NCBI GenBank assembly: GCA_964431655.1
Contig: CAYSKJ010000034.1
Span: forward strand, 1-23,191
Direction of reading: 5' to 3'
DNA: 23,191 bases
Source: CAYMEV01 sp964431655 [NCBI: uncultured bacterium]
GTDB taxonomy: Bacteria > CAYMEV01
This document shows positions 1 through 8,141 of this stretch, in pieces (within the stretch, counting starts at the first letter, position 1; every line of letters begins with the position of its first letter). Position numbers and translations under genes: made by a program. The notes beneath the pieces are model-generated. The model was not told the DNA's origin. It searched no databases and was given only the letters and a program-made list of their open reading frames with translations.

Positions 1-1223
1 CCACCCTGCTTACCCCTGTTTTTATGGTTGCCATAATGGTCATACCCATGCTCCTGATGCAGTTCAGGACCGGAAAACCCGAAAAGATCGCCATTGTTGA
101 CAATTCAGACCTCATGATATATGAAGAGCTCAATGAGAAGCTGAACAGCGAGGAATTCAAGCCTGGCTACGAGGTCCACAGGGAGGAGTATAACCTCTAT
201 GAATTGCCCCGGGGGCTGGAGCAGTTAAAAAACCAGGTATTATCAAGAGAACTGGACGGTTTTCTCGTTATTGAAAAGGATATCCTCGACACAGGAAGCA
301 TAAGCTACTATTCAAAAAATGTGTCAAATATCAATACCCAGGGTAATATAAAGAATATTGCCAATGAGATTATCAGGATAAAGCGTTTCCGGATGCTTGA
401 CCTTGATATAGCTGACGAGGTGCTGGAAAAATACCTTGACCCCGTTTCCATGCAGGTCATAAGGGTTTCAAAGGAGGGTGAAACGGTCGACAAGGGCCAG
501 GGATTTATAATCAGCTACATATTTGTTCTTTTAATTTATATGACCATATTAATGTACGGAGTTTCTGTACTCAGGGGAGTCATACAGGAGAAATCCTCCC
601 GGGTTATTGAGCTAATTATAAGCAATGTGAAGCCCTTTCAGCTCTTGATGGGGAAAATACTGGGAATAGGGCTTGTAGGGCTGACCCAGTATGCTGTCTG
701 GCTGGTGCTGGGTCTGCTGTTGATGAACAATACGGACACATTGAGCGGGCAGCTTGGCTTTTCACCAGTAGAAGGGGGATTTGATCCCAGTATGATAAAA
801 ATACCCTTTTCAGTATTTGCATACTTTGCCATATTTTTTATCCTGGGCTATTTTCTTTACTCGACCCTTTATGCAGCGGTGGGTTCCATGGTAGATAATG
901 AACAGGAGGCCAATAACCTCCAGACACCGTTGATTATGTTTCTTGTCGTTCCCATTATTATTATGCCCATGATAATGCAGAACCCGGACAGCTTAATATC
1001 TGTGGTTTTGTCGCTTTTTCCCTTCTTTTCGCCCATGCTGATGTTTTTAAGGATAAATGTCTCTCAGCCTCCTTTTTACCAGATCCTTCTTTCCATCGGG
1101 CTTATGCTTGCCTCCATAGTTCTTTGCACCTGGCTGGTGGCAAAGATATACAGGGTAGGGATACTCATGTACGGGAAAAAGGCTAACCTTAAAGATATTG
1201 TCAGATGGATAAGATATAAATAG
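1..1223 (+). CDS. ABC-2 type export permease, NatB-like (5' end outside the window)
   Basis: Membrane subunit of an ABC exporter of the NatB/ABC-2 family. The frame is open to the window edge and the first readable residues (TLLTPVFMVAIMV) already lie inside a transmembrane helix, so the true start is upstream. After this helix comes a large soluble loop of about 140 residues, then roughly five more hydrophobic segments. The stretch QEKSSRVIELIISNV followed by KPFQLLMGKI is the conserved cytoplasmic motif of this family, and the C-terminus (GKKANLKDIVRWIRYK) is the usual NatB-type tail. The ATPase subunit should be just upstream, outside the window. The substrate cannot be read from the sequence; sodium, peptide or antibiotic export are all known in the family. 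The cation facilitator gene begins 11 bases downstream, so the two are probably cotranscribed. Confidence 0.85.
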   Translation, partial: TLLTPVFMVAIMVIPMLLMQFRTGKPEKIAIVDNSDLMIYEELNEKLNSEEFKPGYEVHREEYNLYELPRGLEQLKNQVLSRELDGFLVIEKDILDTGSISYYSKNVSNINTQGNIKNIANEIIRIKRFRMLDLDIADEVLEKYLDPVSMQVIRVSKEGETVDKGQGFIISYIFVLLIYMTILMYGVSVLRGVIQEKSSRVIELIISNVKPFQLLMGKILGIGLVGLTQYAVWLVLGLLLMNNTDTLSGQLGFSPVEGGFDPSMIKIPFSVFAYFAIFFILGYFLYSTLYAAVGSMVDNEQEANNLQTPLIMFLVVPIIIMPMIMQNPDSLISVVLSLFPFFSPMLMFLRINVSQPPFYQILLSIGLMLASIVLCTWLVAKIYRVGILMYGKKANLKDIVRWIRYK

Positions 1224-1234
1224 AGAAAGGTGCC

Positions 1235-2161
1235 ATGACCGGGGAGAAAAACAATGCAACGGCTGTAAAAGTTACATTGCTCGGGATGTGGCTCAATATT
1301 CTTCTGGCCCTGGTAAAGGTTACGGCAGGTATACTGGGAATGAGCATAGCTGTCGTAGCTGACGGCATTCACAGTATATCGGATTCCATAAGCGACGTTG
1401 TTGCCCTTACGGGTCTTAAGATTTCCCGGAAACCCCGGGATGAGTCCCATCATTACGGTCATGGCAAGTTTGAGACCCTTGCATCGGTTCTCATCGGGCT
1501 TATGATTTTATCCGCCGGGGCGGGAATGGCCTTTACCGCTGTGGATAAACTGAGGTCCATTGCCGGGGGAGATGAGATGCATAGCCCCCGGACAGCTGTT
1601 TTGATTGTGGTTGTCCTTTCAGTAATTGTTAAGGAGTGGATGTACCGATATACCATCTCCCGCGGGAAGAAGATAAAAAGTTCGATCCTGGTGGCTAATG
1701 CCTGGCATCACCGTACTGACGCCTTTTCTTCCGTAGCTGTTCTGATCGGCCTGGGGGCGATGTTTCTTCTTGGCAAAGGATATTATATACTCGACCCATT
1801 ATCTGCTTTATTAGTATCTCTGCTTGTTGTCTGGGTATCCTGGAAGATAGTGCTCAATGCAATGAATGAGCTTCTTGAGAAGGCATTGCCTCCGGACAGG
1901 ATAAGGCTGATTAAGGATACTGTCATGTCAGTTGACGGTGTGATAGAGACGCACAAGCTCAGGACCCGCAGTATAGGCAATACTGTCGCCGTGGACCTCC
2001 ATATCCTGGTGAACAGCAGTCTGGGAATTGTGCAGGCTCATGACATAGCTTCCATGGTCGAAAAAAGATTAAGAGAAGTTTTTGGTCCCGATACCATAAT
2101 CAATGTGCATGCGGAGCCTTATCTTGAGTGCATCAGGCCTAAAGGGACTCAAGGAACCTGA
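1235..2161 (+). CDS. Cation diffusion facilitator (CDF) family metal transporter
   Basis: Inner-membrane antiporter exporting Zn, Fe, Mn or similar divalent metals for protons. The N-terminal two thirds holds about six membrane helices. Helix 2 has the metal-site pattern HxxxD in ADGIHSISDSISD and helix 5 has a second one in NAWHHRTDAFSS, which together make the tetrahedral transport site; His/Asp at these places is common in Zn- or Fe-transporting members. The motif HHYGHGKFETLAS after helix 2 is a family signature. From VDGVIETHKLRTRSIGN to INVHAEP is the cytoplasmic ferredoxin-like dimerisation domain. Its length of 308 residues is normal. The ATG is preceded by GAGAAAGG at good spacing. 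The gene follows the ABC permease by 11 bases and its last 23 bases overlap the convergent comM gene. Metal specificity is not determinable here. Confidence 0.9.
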   Translation: MTGEKNNATAVKVTLLGMWLNILLALVKVTAGILGMSIAVVADGIHSISDSISDVVALTGLKISRKPRDESHHYGHGKFETLASVLIGLMILSAGAGMAFTAVDKLRSIAGGDEMHSPRTAVLIVVVLSVIVKEWMYRYTISRGKKIKSSILVANAWHHRTDAFSSVAVLIGLGAMFLLGKGYYILDPLSALLVSLLVVWVSWKIVLNAMNELLEKALPPDRIRLIKDTVMSVDGVIETHKLRTRSIGNTVAVDLHILVNSSLGIVQAHDIASMVEKRLREVFGPDTIINVHAEPYLECIRPKGTQGT

Positions 2162-3677
2162 AATAATTGGATCCTTCGGCTATATGACATGAATTAATCT
2201 GCCCTGAGCCTTCCAGGTCCGCAATTGTCCTGCACACCTTGAGAAGCTTTATTATTGAACGGGCCGATATGTTCAGGTGCTTTGCCACCTGCTTGAAATA
2301 GCTTTTGGAATCGGCATTCAGCGTGCAGTAAAAGTCAATTTTATCATCAGGAAGCTGGGAATTAAATACAAAATCCTTGTTTCTGTACCTGTCTTTCTGT
2401 ATTTGATAGGCCCTGGTGATTTTTTCCCTTATAGACGATGAGTCTACAGTGTCCTTTCTTAAAAGCTCTTCTTCCGACACATCGGACATCTCCACAAAGA
2501 GGTCGATTCTGTCGAGCAGGGGACCTGAAAGTTTCGAACGGTATTTCCTTATCTGGGCAACGGAGCATATGCATTCTTTTATACTGCTGCCGTAATAACC
2601 GCAGGGACAGGGGTTCATGGACGCTATGAGCATGAAGTCGGAGGGCAGGTGGATATTATACCTTGCGCGGCTAATATTGACATAACGGTCTTCAATCGGC
2701 TGTCTCAGTGAATCCAGCATCTTTTTTGAGAATTCAGGCAGTTCATCAAGAAACAGAACTCCGTTGTGAGCAAGGCTTATTTCTCCGGGTTTCGGAACTG
2801 CTCCGCCCCCTATGAGCCCCACATTGGAAATTGTATGGTGGGGTGATCGGAAGGGCCTTTTTAAAAGGCCTTTGAGCGTAGCACTGTTTATGCGTTCATA
2901 CAGGGAATAGATGGACAGGGTTGAAATATACTCGGAATAAGTCATGGGGGGAAGAAGATAGGGTATCCTCTTTGATATCATGCTTTTCCCCGTGCCAGGA
3001 GGGCCGTAGAAGAGTATGTTATGACGGCCTGCGCAGGCTATTGATACCGCTCTTTTTGCGTTTATCTGCCCCCTTATATCAATGATATCCAGGGGAAAAT
3101 CATCATTATCACCTGTGGTGTCTATGCTTGAAAAATCTACAGGTTCCAGGCCGGGAAGATCAATTGAATTCCACAGGTATTGGGCTGTTTTCATCAGGCT
3201 GTCTGAAGCTGTTATTTCCATGTCTTTTACCAGGGAAGCCTCAAACCGGTTTTCTTCAGGGATCAGAGCCTTTGAGAAGCCCTGCTTCTTTGCTGACAGG
3301 AGGGCAGGCAGAACCCCCGGCACCCCCTTCAGACCGCCGTCCAGGGATAATTCACCGATTATCATGTACTGCCTTATATCTCTGGTGAACTTTCTAATAC
3401 CTGAGTTCAGCATTCCCAGTGCTATGGCAAGATCAAACTGGGATCCCTCCTTCTTAATATCAGCCGGTGCCATATTGATGACTATCCTGCGCCTTATTGG
3501 TTCAAAACCGTTGTTTTTCAAAGCTGTAAAGATTCTTTCCCTGCTCTCCTTTATGGAGGTGTCTGCAAGTCCCACTATGCAGAATCCCGGGAGGCCGCTC
3601 TTTGATATATCGGTCTCGATGCTTACTAATATACCGCCCAGGCTCTGGGTGCATATGCTGTGAGTATAGGAAATCAT
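2139..3677 (-). CDS. comM: ComM/YifB family Mg-chelatase-like AAA+ ATPase
   Basis: Full-length (512 residues) member of the YifB/ComM family; characterised ComM is a hexameric helicase that promotes branch migration when transformed DNA is integrated. Residues 1-170 form the N-terminal ChlI-like domain, with GLPGFCIVGLADTSIKESRERI and NMAPADIKKEGSQFDLAIALG typical of the family. Walker A is GPPGTGKS at about 225-232, Walker B GVLFLDE at 306-312, with the family block FRSPHHTIS at 276-284. MNPCPCGYYG and a nearby CxC (369, 371) form a likely zinc-binding loop, and LSGPLLDRIDLFVEM carries the sensor/arginine-finger region. The start fits the family alignment, but no Shine-Dalgarno is visible; a TATAAT box lies only six bases before the ATG, so the message might be leaderless. 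A comEA-like gene nearby fits a DNA-uptake theme, although the two are not in one operon. Confidence 0.93.
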   Translation of the reverse strand: MISYTHSICTQSLGGILVSIETDISKSGLPGFCIVGLADTSIKESRERIFTALKNNGFEPIRRRIVINMAPADIKKEGSQFDLAIALGMLNSGIRKFTRDIRQYMIIGELSLDGGLKGVPGVLPALLSAKKQGFSKALIPEENRFEASLVKDMEITASDSLMKTAQYLWNSIDLPGLEPVDFSSIDTTGDNDDFPLDIIDIRGQINAKRAVSIACAGRHNILFYGPPGTGKSMISKRIPYLLPPMTYSEYISTLSIYSLYERINSATLKGLLKRPFRSPHHTISNVGLIGGGAVPKPGEISLAHNGVLFLDELPEFSKKMLDSLRQPIEDRYVNISRARYNIHLPSDFMLIASMNPCPCGYYGSSIKECICSVAQIRKYRSKLSGPLLDRIDLFVEMSDVSEEELLRKDTVDSSSIREKITRAYQIQKDRYRNKDFVFNSQLPDDKIDFYCTLNADSKSYFKQVAKHLNISARSIIKLLKVCRTIADLEGSGQINSCHIAEGSNYFRFLESL

Positions 3678-3805
3678 ACAGTATTATAATGCAAAAATTA
3701 TTCCATATAATATGTAACCAGAAAATTGCCTGTTTACTGCAGATACTTATTTTCAGCCTGCATTTCTAAGTCATGGCAATATATAAATACAGGATAATAT
3801 ATTTA

Positions 3806-3834
3806 TTGAAAAAATACCCATATTCCTGTAAAAC
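3806..3834 (+). promoter_or_regulatory. Candidate promoter for the PP2C phosphatase gene
   Basis: TTGAAA (3806-3811) and TAAAAC (3829-3834) are separated by 17 bases in the AT-rich gap between the divergent comM and phosphatase genes. The -35 matches five of six consensus bases and the -10 four of six. It would give a leader of about 30 bases. The sequence is so AT-rich that chance matches are likely. Confidence 0.35.
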
Positions 3835-3871
3835 ATAAAAATTAATATTAAAAAAGGGGTTTGGTCATTCA

Positions 3872-4717
3872 ATGAAGAGCACTAAAGAAAATAGAAATTC
3901 CGGCGGGGTATTCTTCTCCTGCGGCATGACTGACAAGGGGATAAAAAGAGACCATAATGAAGATAACTATTATACTGATAATGAAACCGGCATCTTCATT
4001 GTTGCTGACGGTATAGGCGGACATCAGGCTGGTGAAAGGGCTTCCGGCTTGGCTGTAAGTTATCTGCCTGAACATTTTAGAAAATTAAGGCAAAGGGCTG
4101 AAGCTATGTCCGAGGATCAAATAATACAGGATATTAAGAATATAATATCTGGACTCAACCGGGAGGTATATTCCCAGAGCCTGAAAAAAAAGGAATATAA
4201 CGGTATGGGCTGTACCATAGTGACTGCTTTTGCAGACAAAAACTGCATGTATATTGCCAATATAGGCGACAGCAGGGCATATCTGCTCAGGGAAAATCTC
4301 TTTAAGCAGATAACTATTGATCATTCCCTTGTGGGCAATCTTGTGCTAATCGGGCAGGTAAGCCCCGCCCAGGCAAGGAAGCACCCAATGAAGCATATAA
4401 TAACCCGCCACATCGGCATGGAAGAAGACCAGGCCCCCGATGTATACAGGATTCCCTTCAGAACCGGCGACAGACTGCTTCTAACCACAGACGGGCTTAC
4501 TGATATGGTATCGGACAAGGTTATCAGCACCTGTCTTTCAAAAAACAATGTGACAGAAATTATCTGCCGGGAGCTTGTCGGCCTGGCAAATCAGAACGGG
4601 GGGGAGGACAATATTACAGTTGTCCTCATACAGAAGGGAAACTTTGATGATGAAATATACAAAAAAAAGCCAAAGATCCGGCTTAAATACAGAAAAATAA
4701 AGCCGGTAAAATATTAG
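3872..4717 (+). CDS. PP2C-family (PPM) serine/threonine protein phosphatase
   Basis: Soluble metal-dependent Ser/Thr phosphatase of the bacterial PrpC/Stp type, which reverses phosphorylation by Hanks-type kinases. All catalytic motifs are present: KRDHNEDN (R26, E30, D31), VADGIGGHQAGERAS (D46, G47), GMGCTIVTAF, ANIGDSRAYLLRE, TTDGLTD (D207) and GGEDNITVVL (D246). The segment DHSLVGNLVLIGQVSPAQARKHP followed by HIITRHIGM is characteristic of the PrpC group. No membrane segment is seen. The C-terminus after about residue 262 is a short, very basic tail (KKKPKIRLKYRKIKPVKY) beyond the catalytic domain, possibly for nucleic-acid or membrane contact. AAAGGGG lies 12 bases before the ATG, a rather long spacing; no better in-frame start exists. 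The partner kinase is not adjacent, unlike in many Firmicutes. Confidence 0.92.
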   Translation: MKSTKENRNSGGVFFSCGMTDKGIKRDHNEDNYYTDNETGIFIVADGIGGHQAGERASGLAVSYLPEHFRKLRQRAEAMSEDQIIQDIKNIISGLNREVYSQSLKKKEYNGMGCTIVTAFADKNCMYIANIGDSRAYLLRENLFKQITIDHSLVGNLVLIGQVSPAQARKHPMKHIITRHIGMEEDQAPDVYRIPFRTGDRLLLTTDGLTDMVSDKVISTCLSKNNVTEIICRELVGLANQNGGEDNITVVLIQKGNFDDEIYKKKPKIRLKYRKIKPVKY

Positions 4718-4739
4718 CCCCGGACATAATATCCGGGGC
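4717..4739. terminator. Hairpin between convergent genes, possible bidirectional terminator
   Basis: GCCCCGGA (4717-4724) and TCCGGGGC (4732-4739) form a perfect 8-bp GC-rich stem with a 7-base AT loop, starting at the last base of the phosphatase stop codon. On the minus strand the stem is followed by TAATATTTT, a fair U-tract, so it may terminate comEA transcription; on the plus strand the tract is poor. Confidence 0.55.
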
Positions 4740-4760
4740 CGTGGAACAGGGGTTAAAGGG

Positions 4761-5036
4761 TTAAACAGTTAACTGGTCCTGAATCTTTTCAAGAAGCTTG
4801 GGCCCTATTCCCTTAACAAGCATGAGTTCATCAATGGAATTGAAGGGGCCATTCTGCTCCCTGAACTCAATTATCCTTTCCGCAAGAGAAGGTCCAACTC
4901 CCCTGATCTCTGCCAGTTCTTCTGCCGTTGCGGTATTGACGTTGATTTTGCCTGATGCTGAAATTACCGGGGTCAGCAGGAGAATTACTGCTACTGCCAG
5001 CATTGCTGTGAGTGTGTTTAGTTTTTTTTGTACCAT
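4761..5036 (-). CDS. Exported ComEA-like helix-hairpin-helix DNA-binding protein
   Basis: A 91-residue protein made of an N-terminal export signal or membrane anchor (basic MVQKK, hydrophobic AMLAVAVILLLTPVISASG) followed directly by one ComEA-type DNA-binding domain: KINVNTATAEELAEI, then two helix-hairpin-helix turns at RGVGPSLAERII and VKGIGPKLLEKI. In competent bacteria ComEA binds incoming double-stranded DNA at the outer face of the inner membrane or in the periplasm. The protein lacks the long N-terminal SLBB region of Firmicutes ComEA and resembles the short Gram-negative form. The start is secure: a perfect AGGAGG (5045-5050) lies eight bases upstream of the ATG. ComEC is not in the window. 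Short HhH proteins of this sort are also found in non-competent species, so a role in uptake is inferred. Confidence 0.88.
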   Translation of the reverse strand: MVQKKLNTLTAMLAVAVILLLTPVISASGKINVNTATAEELAEIRGVGPSLAERIIEFREQNGPFNSIDELMLVKGIGPKLLEKIQDQLTV

Positions 5037-5148
5037 TTTTTTTTCCTCCTTTTTTTAATGGCTGTATATGGGTAATGCAATTCCCGTGCCAAAGAAAAAA
5101 AGGGCATATTATGGCGTATTTTGCAAGCGGTTGTATTTATGTATACAC

Positions 5149-5163
5149 TGTAAACAGTTTACA
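5149..5163. repeat. Short palindrome TGTAAAC-A-GTTTACA
   Basis: Two perfect 7-base arms around a single central base, overlapping the last codon of the dgcN-like gene and lying about 110 bases upstream of comEA. TTTACA occurs again at 5165-5170 and GTATAC stands at 5141-5146. It looks like an operator but could be chance in AT-rich sequence. Confidence 0.3.
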
Positions 5164-6187
5164 CTTTACATTTGAAATGTTTTATAAGGTGTTCTGCCAG
5201 GTTTTTGCAGCCGAATCTCCATACATCGGTGGCAGGAAGGGAAAAGATGTCTTCCGTTCTCTTTATATAGTCCATCAGTTCCCGGTCAGGCATGTTTTCG
5301 CCGATTATGGAGAAACCGGCAATTTTCCCGCCTGAGACAGGTCCTGCAAGATCTTCGGTCATTTTTACAATATCGGCCAGGGGCGGTATCCTGGAACCTG
5401 GGAAATCGTGGTGCTGCGTCCTGGAAGGATTATGGCACATTATAAATCCCTTTGCATTACAGCCGTGAATTATGGAAAGGGTTACACCGCTGTAGGCAGG
5501 ATGGTGAAGGGAGCCCTGCCCCTCAACTATAAGTACATCCCTGGAGGCCTTTGCCTTATTGACCATACCTTCTACAACCCCTGCCATGAAGTCGCCGGGT
5601 ATTCTGTCAATGACTGCCCCTTCATCCGCACCGCAGAGCATACCGGTCTGGCCGGTGGCAATGAAGCCTGAATTAATACCCTCTCTTTTCAGGGCCAGGT
5701 TAAGCTCTATGGAGGTGACCATTTTACCGCAGGAGCAGTCGGTGCCTGTGATCATCAGGGTACTGGCATCATTTCCCGAGCCGTCAAGTACTCTGAAAAG
5801 CGCCGGATCCGGCTTTCTAAGGTCTGTTATGCAGGACGGGCATAATGCCTTGAATTCTTCATCTTCCGATAGAAATGCATGAAGACCGTTTATAAGATTT
5901 ATCCGGTGTTCCAGGGCATATTTTATCTCTCTTCTCCAATCTGAAGAAAGTTTTCCGCCTATGGGGGATACTCCGATTATCAGCGTATCATAATCCTGGT
6001 TTATTTGTTCAATACTGGAATAAATGGGCACACTTCGTCCTTGAGGGAAAAGACTGACTGCATTATTCACCCTTAAAGATTTATCAAGTATAGCCGTGAT
6101 TTCAAAATCGGCATAGAGGTAGATGCCCCTGGCTGTCTTACCCCCCTGTTTTGTAAAAAAATTATGGGCCAGTATTACTGCCTTCAA
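5159..6187 (-). CDS. dgcN: DUF1611 family protein, DgcN-like (probable D-glutamate N-acetyltransferase)
   Basis: Member of the DUF1611 family (342 residues, full length), for which the best functional assignment I know is DgcN, D-glutamate N-acetyltransferase. An N-terminal domain (1-140) precedes a P-loop-like domain: GTDCSCGKMVTS at 148-159, ATGQTGMLCGADEGAVIDRI in the middle, and VEGQGSLHHP (221-230), all family hallmarks. The likely start is TTG, not ATG: AGAGGA lies eight bases before it and no ATG or GTG fits better. The gene follows the epimerase gene by 14 bases in one operon. In known DgcN/DgcA pairs D-Glu is acetylated and then racemised to N-acetyl-L-Glu; the neighbour fits that pattern. 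The acetyl-transfer role is knowledge of homologues, not visible in the sequence. Confidence 0.85.
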   Translation of the reverse strand: MKAVILAHNFFTKQGGKTARGIYLYADFEITAILDKSLRVNNAVSLFPQGRSVPIYSSIEQINQDYDTLIIGVSPIGGKLSSDWRREIKYALEHRINLINGLHAFLSEDEEFKALCPSCITDLRKPDPALFRVLDGSGNDASTLMITGTDCSCGKMVTSIELNLALKREGINSGFIATGQTGMLCGADEGAVIDRIPGDFMAGVVEGMVNKAKASRDVLIVEGQGSLHHPAYSGVTLSIIHGCNAKGFIMCHNPSRTQHHDFPGSRIPPLADIVKMTEDLAGPVSGGKIAGFSIIGENMPDRELMDYIKRTEDIFSLPATDVWRFGCKNLAEHLIKHFKCKV

Positions 6188-6201
6188 AACCCGTGTCCTC
6201 T

Positions 6202-7218
6202 TTAAGGGATGCTTAGATAACCGTCCTTCAGGATTACCAGTTCGTCATGAATCTGGTTTTTCAGGTCAATAAAGCCGTCCAGGTCAATATAATCTGCTCC
6301 TGTTCCCAGTGCAAAGGCAAGTCCTGCTGAAATGGAGAGCTTCGTCTCTATCATACAGCCTACCATGAATTTCTTATTTTTCTTTTTCAATATATTTGCC
6401 ATAATTATCGCTTCATGTATTCCCCCGGATTTGGCAAGTTTGATATTAACCATGTCCACATCGTCAATCACCCGTAAAAGATCAGAAGCAGTCTTTACCG
6501 ATTCATCAGCCATTACGGGTATCATGGTCCTTCGTCTGATCTCTGCCAGATCACTGTAAAGGTCATATTTTACCGGCTGTTCAATAAACTGGATATTAAG
6601 CCCCTCCAGCTCCCTGAGCACATAAATGGCCTCCTTCAGGTCATATCCCCCGTTGGCATCAAGCCTCAGAGGTACGCCGAAATTAGTGCACAGGGCTTTT
6701 ACACGGTCTATGTCTTCTTTGGGGGACAGGCCAATTTTTACCTTTATGACCTTCGCCCCCATTTCCAGCAGCTCTTCGGCTTCCCGGAGGCTGTCTTTGC
6801 GGTTCTGTATGCTTATTGTCAGAGATGTTTCCAGCCTGTCTTTTGCCGCCCCGAGCATATCCCTCAGGGGAATTCCTGCTTTTTGGGAGAATATATCATA
6901 CAGGGCATTGTCCACAGCCTTCTTTGCACTGCAGTTATGAAGTATAGAGCTGTTTACAAGGTTCATGAGCCTGGGTATGTGAAGGGGGTTCTGCCCTTTG
7001 AGCAGATGGCTGAAGATATCCAAAGCACCCATTATGGATTTTATGGTGTCTCCTGTAATGTGGGGTGAAACAGGAGCCTCCCCAAGCCCGAATATGCCCT
7101 CGTCTGTCGCTATTTTCACAATGACCCCCGTGTAGGACCTTTGTGTGCCGTAGGAAATCACAAAGGGCTTTTTTAAGGGTATGGTAATTTCTTCATAGCT
7201 TAAATCAGTAATTTTCAT
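6202..7218 (-). CDS. Enolase-superfamily dipeptide epimerase / N-acetyl-D-Glu racemase (YkfB/DgcA-like)
   Basis: Muconate-lactonising-enzyme subgroup of the enolase superfamily, 338 residues. It has the N-terminal capping domain (1-125) and a TIM barrel with the KxK acid/base motif (K159, K161 in IKVKIG), metal ligands D187 (RLDANGG), E213 (FIEQPV) and D238 (MADESV), and the opposing lysine K260 (NIKLAKSGG). VGCMIETKLSISAGLAFA and the D312-L-D314 pair resemble L-Ala-D/L-Glu epimerases, where the two aspartates hold the dipeptide's free amino group. The DUF1611 partner instead suggests a DgcA-type N-acetyl-glutamate racemase. Either way the substrate probably comes from peptidoglycan D-Glu. 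A perfect AGGAGG lies six bases upstream of the ATG. It is the first gene of the operon and starts divergently from the ketoreductase gene. Confidence 0.88.
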   Translation of the reverse strand: MKITDLSYEEITIPLKKPFVISYGTQRSYTGVIVKIATDEGIFGLGEAPVSPHITGDTIKSIMGALDIFSHLLKGQNPLHIPRLMNLVNSSILHNCSAKKAVDNALYDIFSQKAGIPLRDMLGAAKDRLETSLTISIQNRKDSLREAEELLEMGAKVIKVKIGLSPKEDIDRVKALCTNFGVPLRLDANGGYDLKEAIYVLRELEGLNIQFIEQPVKYDLYSDLAEIRRRTMIPVMADESVKTASDLLRVIDDVDMVNIKLAKSGGIHEAIIMANILKKKNKKFMVGCMIETKLSISAGLAFALGTGADYIDLDGFIDLKNQIHDELVILKDGYLSIP

Positions 7219-7247
7219 GCTGAACCTCCTTTTATAAGCTCAATAAA

Positions 7248-7277
7248 ATCATTGTTCAAAATGCATGATTATGTCAA
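7248..7277 (-). promoter_or_regulatory. Candidate promoter for the epimerase-dgcN operon
   Basis: Minus-strand TTGACA (7272-7277, perfect -35) and AATGAT (7248-7253, four of six -10 bases) are 18 bases apart, with the ribosome site AGGAGG about 20 bases further on. Confidence 0.45.
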
Positions 7278-7303
7278 TTATTAATTTTGATTTATTTTTT
7301 ATT

Positions 7304-7332
7304 TTGATTTTATGCAAAGCATTTAGTAACAT
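7304..7332 (+). promoter_or_regulatory. Candidate weak promoter for the ketoreductase operon
   Basis: TTGATT (7304-7309) and TAACAT (7327-7332) with 17-base spacing, each matching four of six consensus bases. It would give a leader of about 65 bases. The gap is AT-rich, so the match is weak evidence. Confidence 0.25.
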
Positions 7333-7405
7333 ATCCTTGCTGTCATGGAAGGAAACGAAACCTTCGGCATAATAGGCTGCAGTATGCAGGATATGGAGCG
7401 GGTCT

Positions 7406-8131
7406 ATGCAATATGTTCTGGTTACAGGTTCTAATTCAGGTATAGGGTTTGGTACAATTGAATATCTGATGGGTCTTGGATATGGAATAATAGCCCATTA
7501 TCACACAGCCTGCGAAAATATAGACAGGCTTTTCAGCCAGTCCGATGCAGAGCATTATAAAATTCAGGCTGATATAAGGGATGCCGGGTCCATAAAGGAA
7601 ATGTTCAGTTTTATAAAGGGGAAGGGCACCGGGCTGTACGGTCTTGTAAACAATGCAGGGATTGCCAGGGACAGGATGATACTCTGGATGAAGGAAGAGG
7701 ACTGGGATGATGTCCTGGATCTGAACCTCAAGGGGGCGTTCCTGTGTATAAAGAGCGCATTATCCCTTATGATACCTAGGAAAACAGGAAGGATTGTAAA
7801 TATAGTAAGCCCCTCAGGAATTCTCGGGAGGGAAGGCCAGGCAAACTACTCAGCTTCCAAGGGCGGGCTTATTGCCCTGACCAGGTCTGTTGCGAGGGAG
7901 GCCGCTAAACTGGGTATAACATCAAATGCTGTATGCCCTGGCATAATCAGGACCAGAATGTATGATAACCTAAAACCCGAAGCGAGAGAAATGTTTATTG
8001 AACATATACCGCTTAAAAGGCCTGGAGAGCCCGGGGAGGTTGCGGGAGTAATCGAATTTCTGCTGAGAAAAGAGTCTTCCTATATAACAGGCTCTGTCCT
8101 GAGGGTAGACGGGGGACTAACCATTTCATAG
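7406..8131 (+). CDS. fabG: 3-oxoacyl-ACP reductase (FabG-like SDR)
   Basis: Short-chain dehydrogenase/reductase that would reduce 3-ketoacyl-ACP with NADPH. The Rossmann motif is TGSNSGIG (7-14), followed by VNNAG (81-85) and the catalytic set N107, S135, Y148 and K152 (NYSASKGG). CPGIIRTRM and the C-terminal YITGSVLRVDGGL are standard for FabG. At 241 residues it is of normal size. GGAGCGGG stands just before the ATG. It opens a set in which a ketosynthase follows after 10 bases and a degenerate ketosynthase after that, so it probably acts on the products of that pair. No acyl carrier protein, dehydratase or acyltransferase gene lies in the window; those must come from elsewhere. Confidence 0.9.
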   Translation: MQYVLVTGSNSGIGFGTIEYLMGLGYGIIAHYHTACENIDRLFSQSDAEHYKIQADIRDAGSIKEMFSFIKGKGTGLYGLVNNAGIARDRMILWMKEEDWDDVLDLNLKGAFLCIKSALSLMIPRKTGRIVNIVSPSGILGREGQANYSASKGGLIALTRSVAREAAKLGITSNAVCPGIIRTRMYDNLKPEAREMFIEHIPLKRPGEPGEVAGVIEFLLRKESSYITGSVLRVDGGLTIS

Positions 8132-8141
8132 AGAGGGGTCT

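Noticed and set aside
2438-3663. Several long antisense frames over comM and other genes
   Set aside because: They mirror well-conserved proteins on the other strand and show no domain or start signal of their own.
7345-7431. Possible 28-codon leader peptide ahead of fabG
   Set aside because: No ribosome site precedes its ATG and it runs into fabG out of frame; no runs of a regulatory amino acid.
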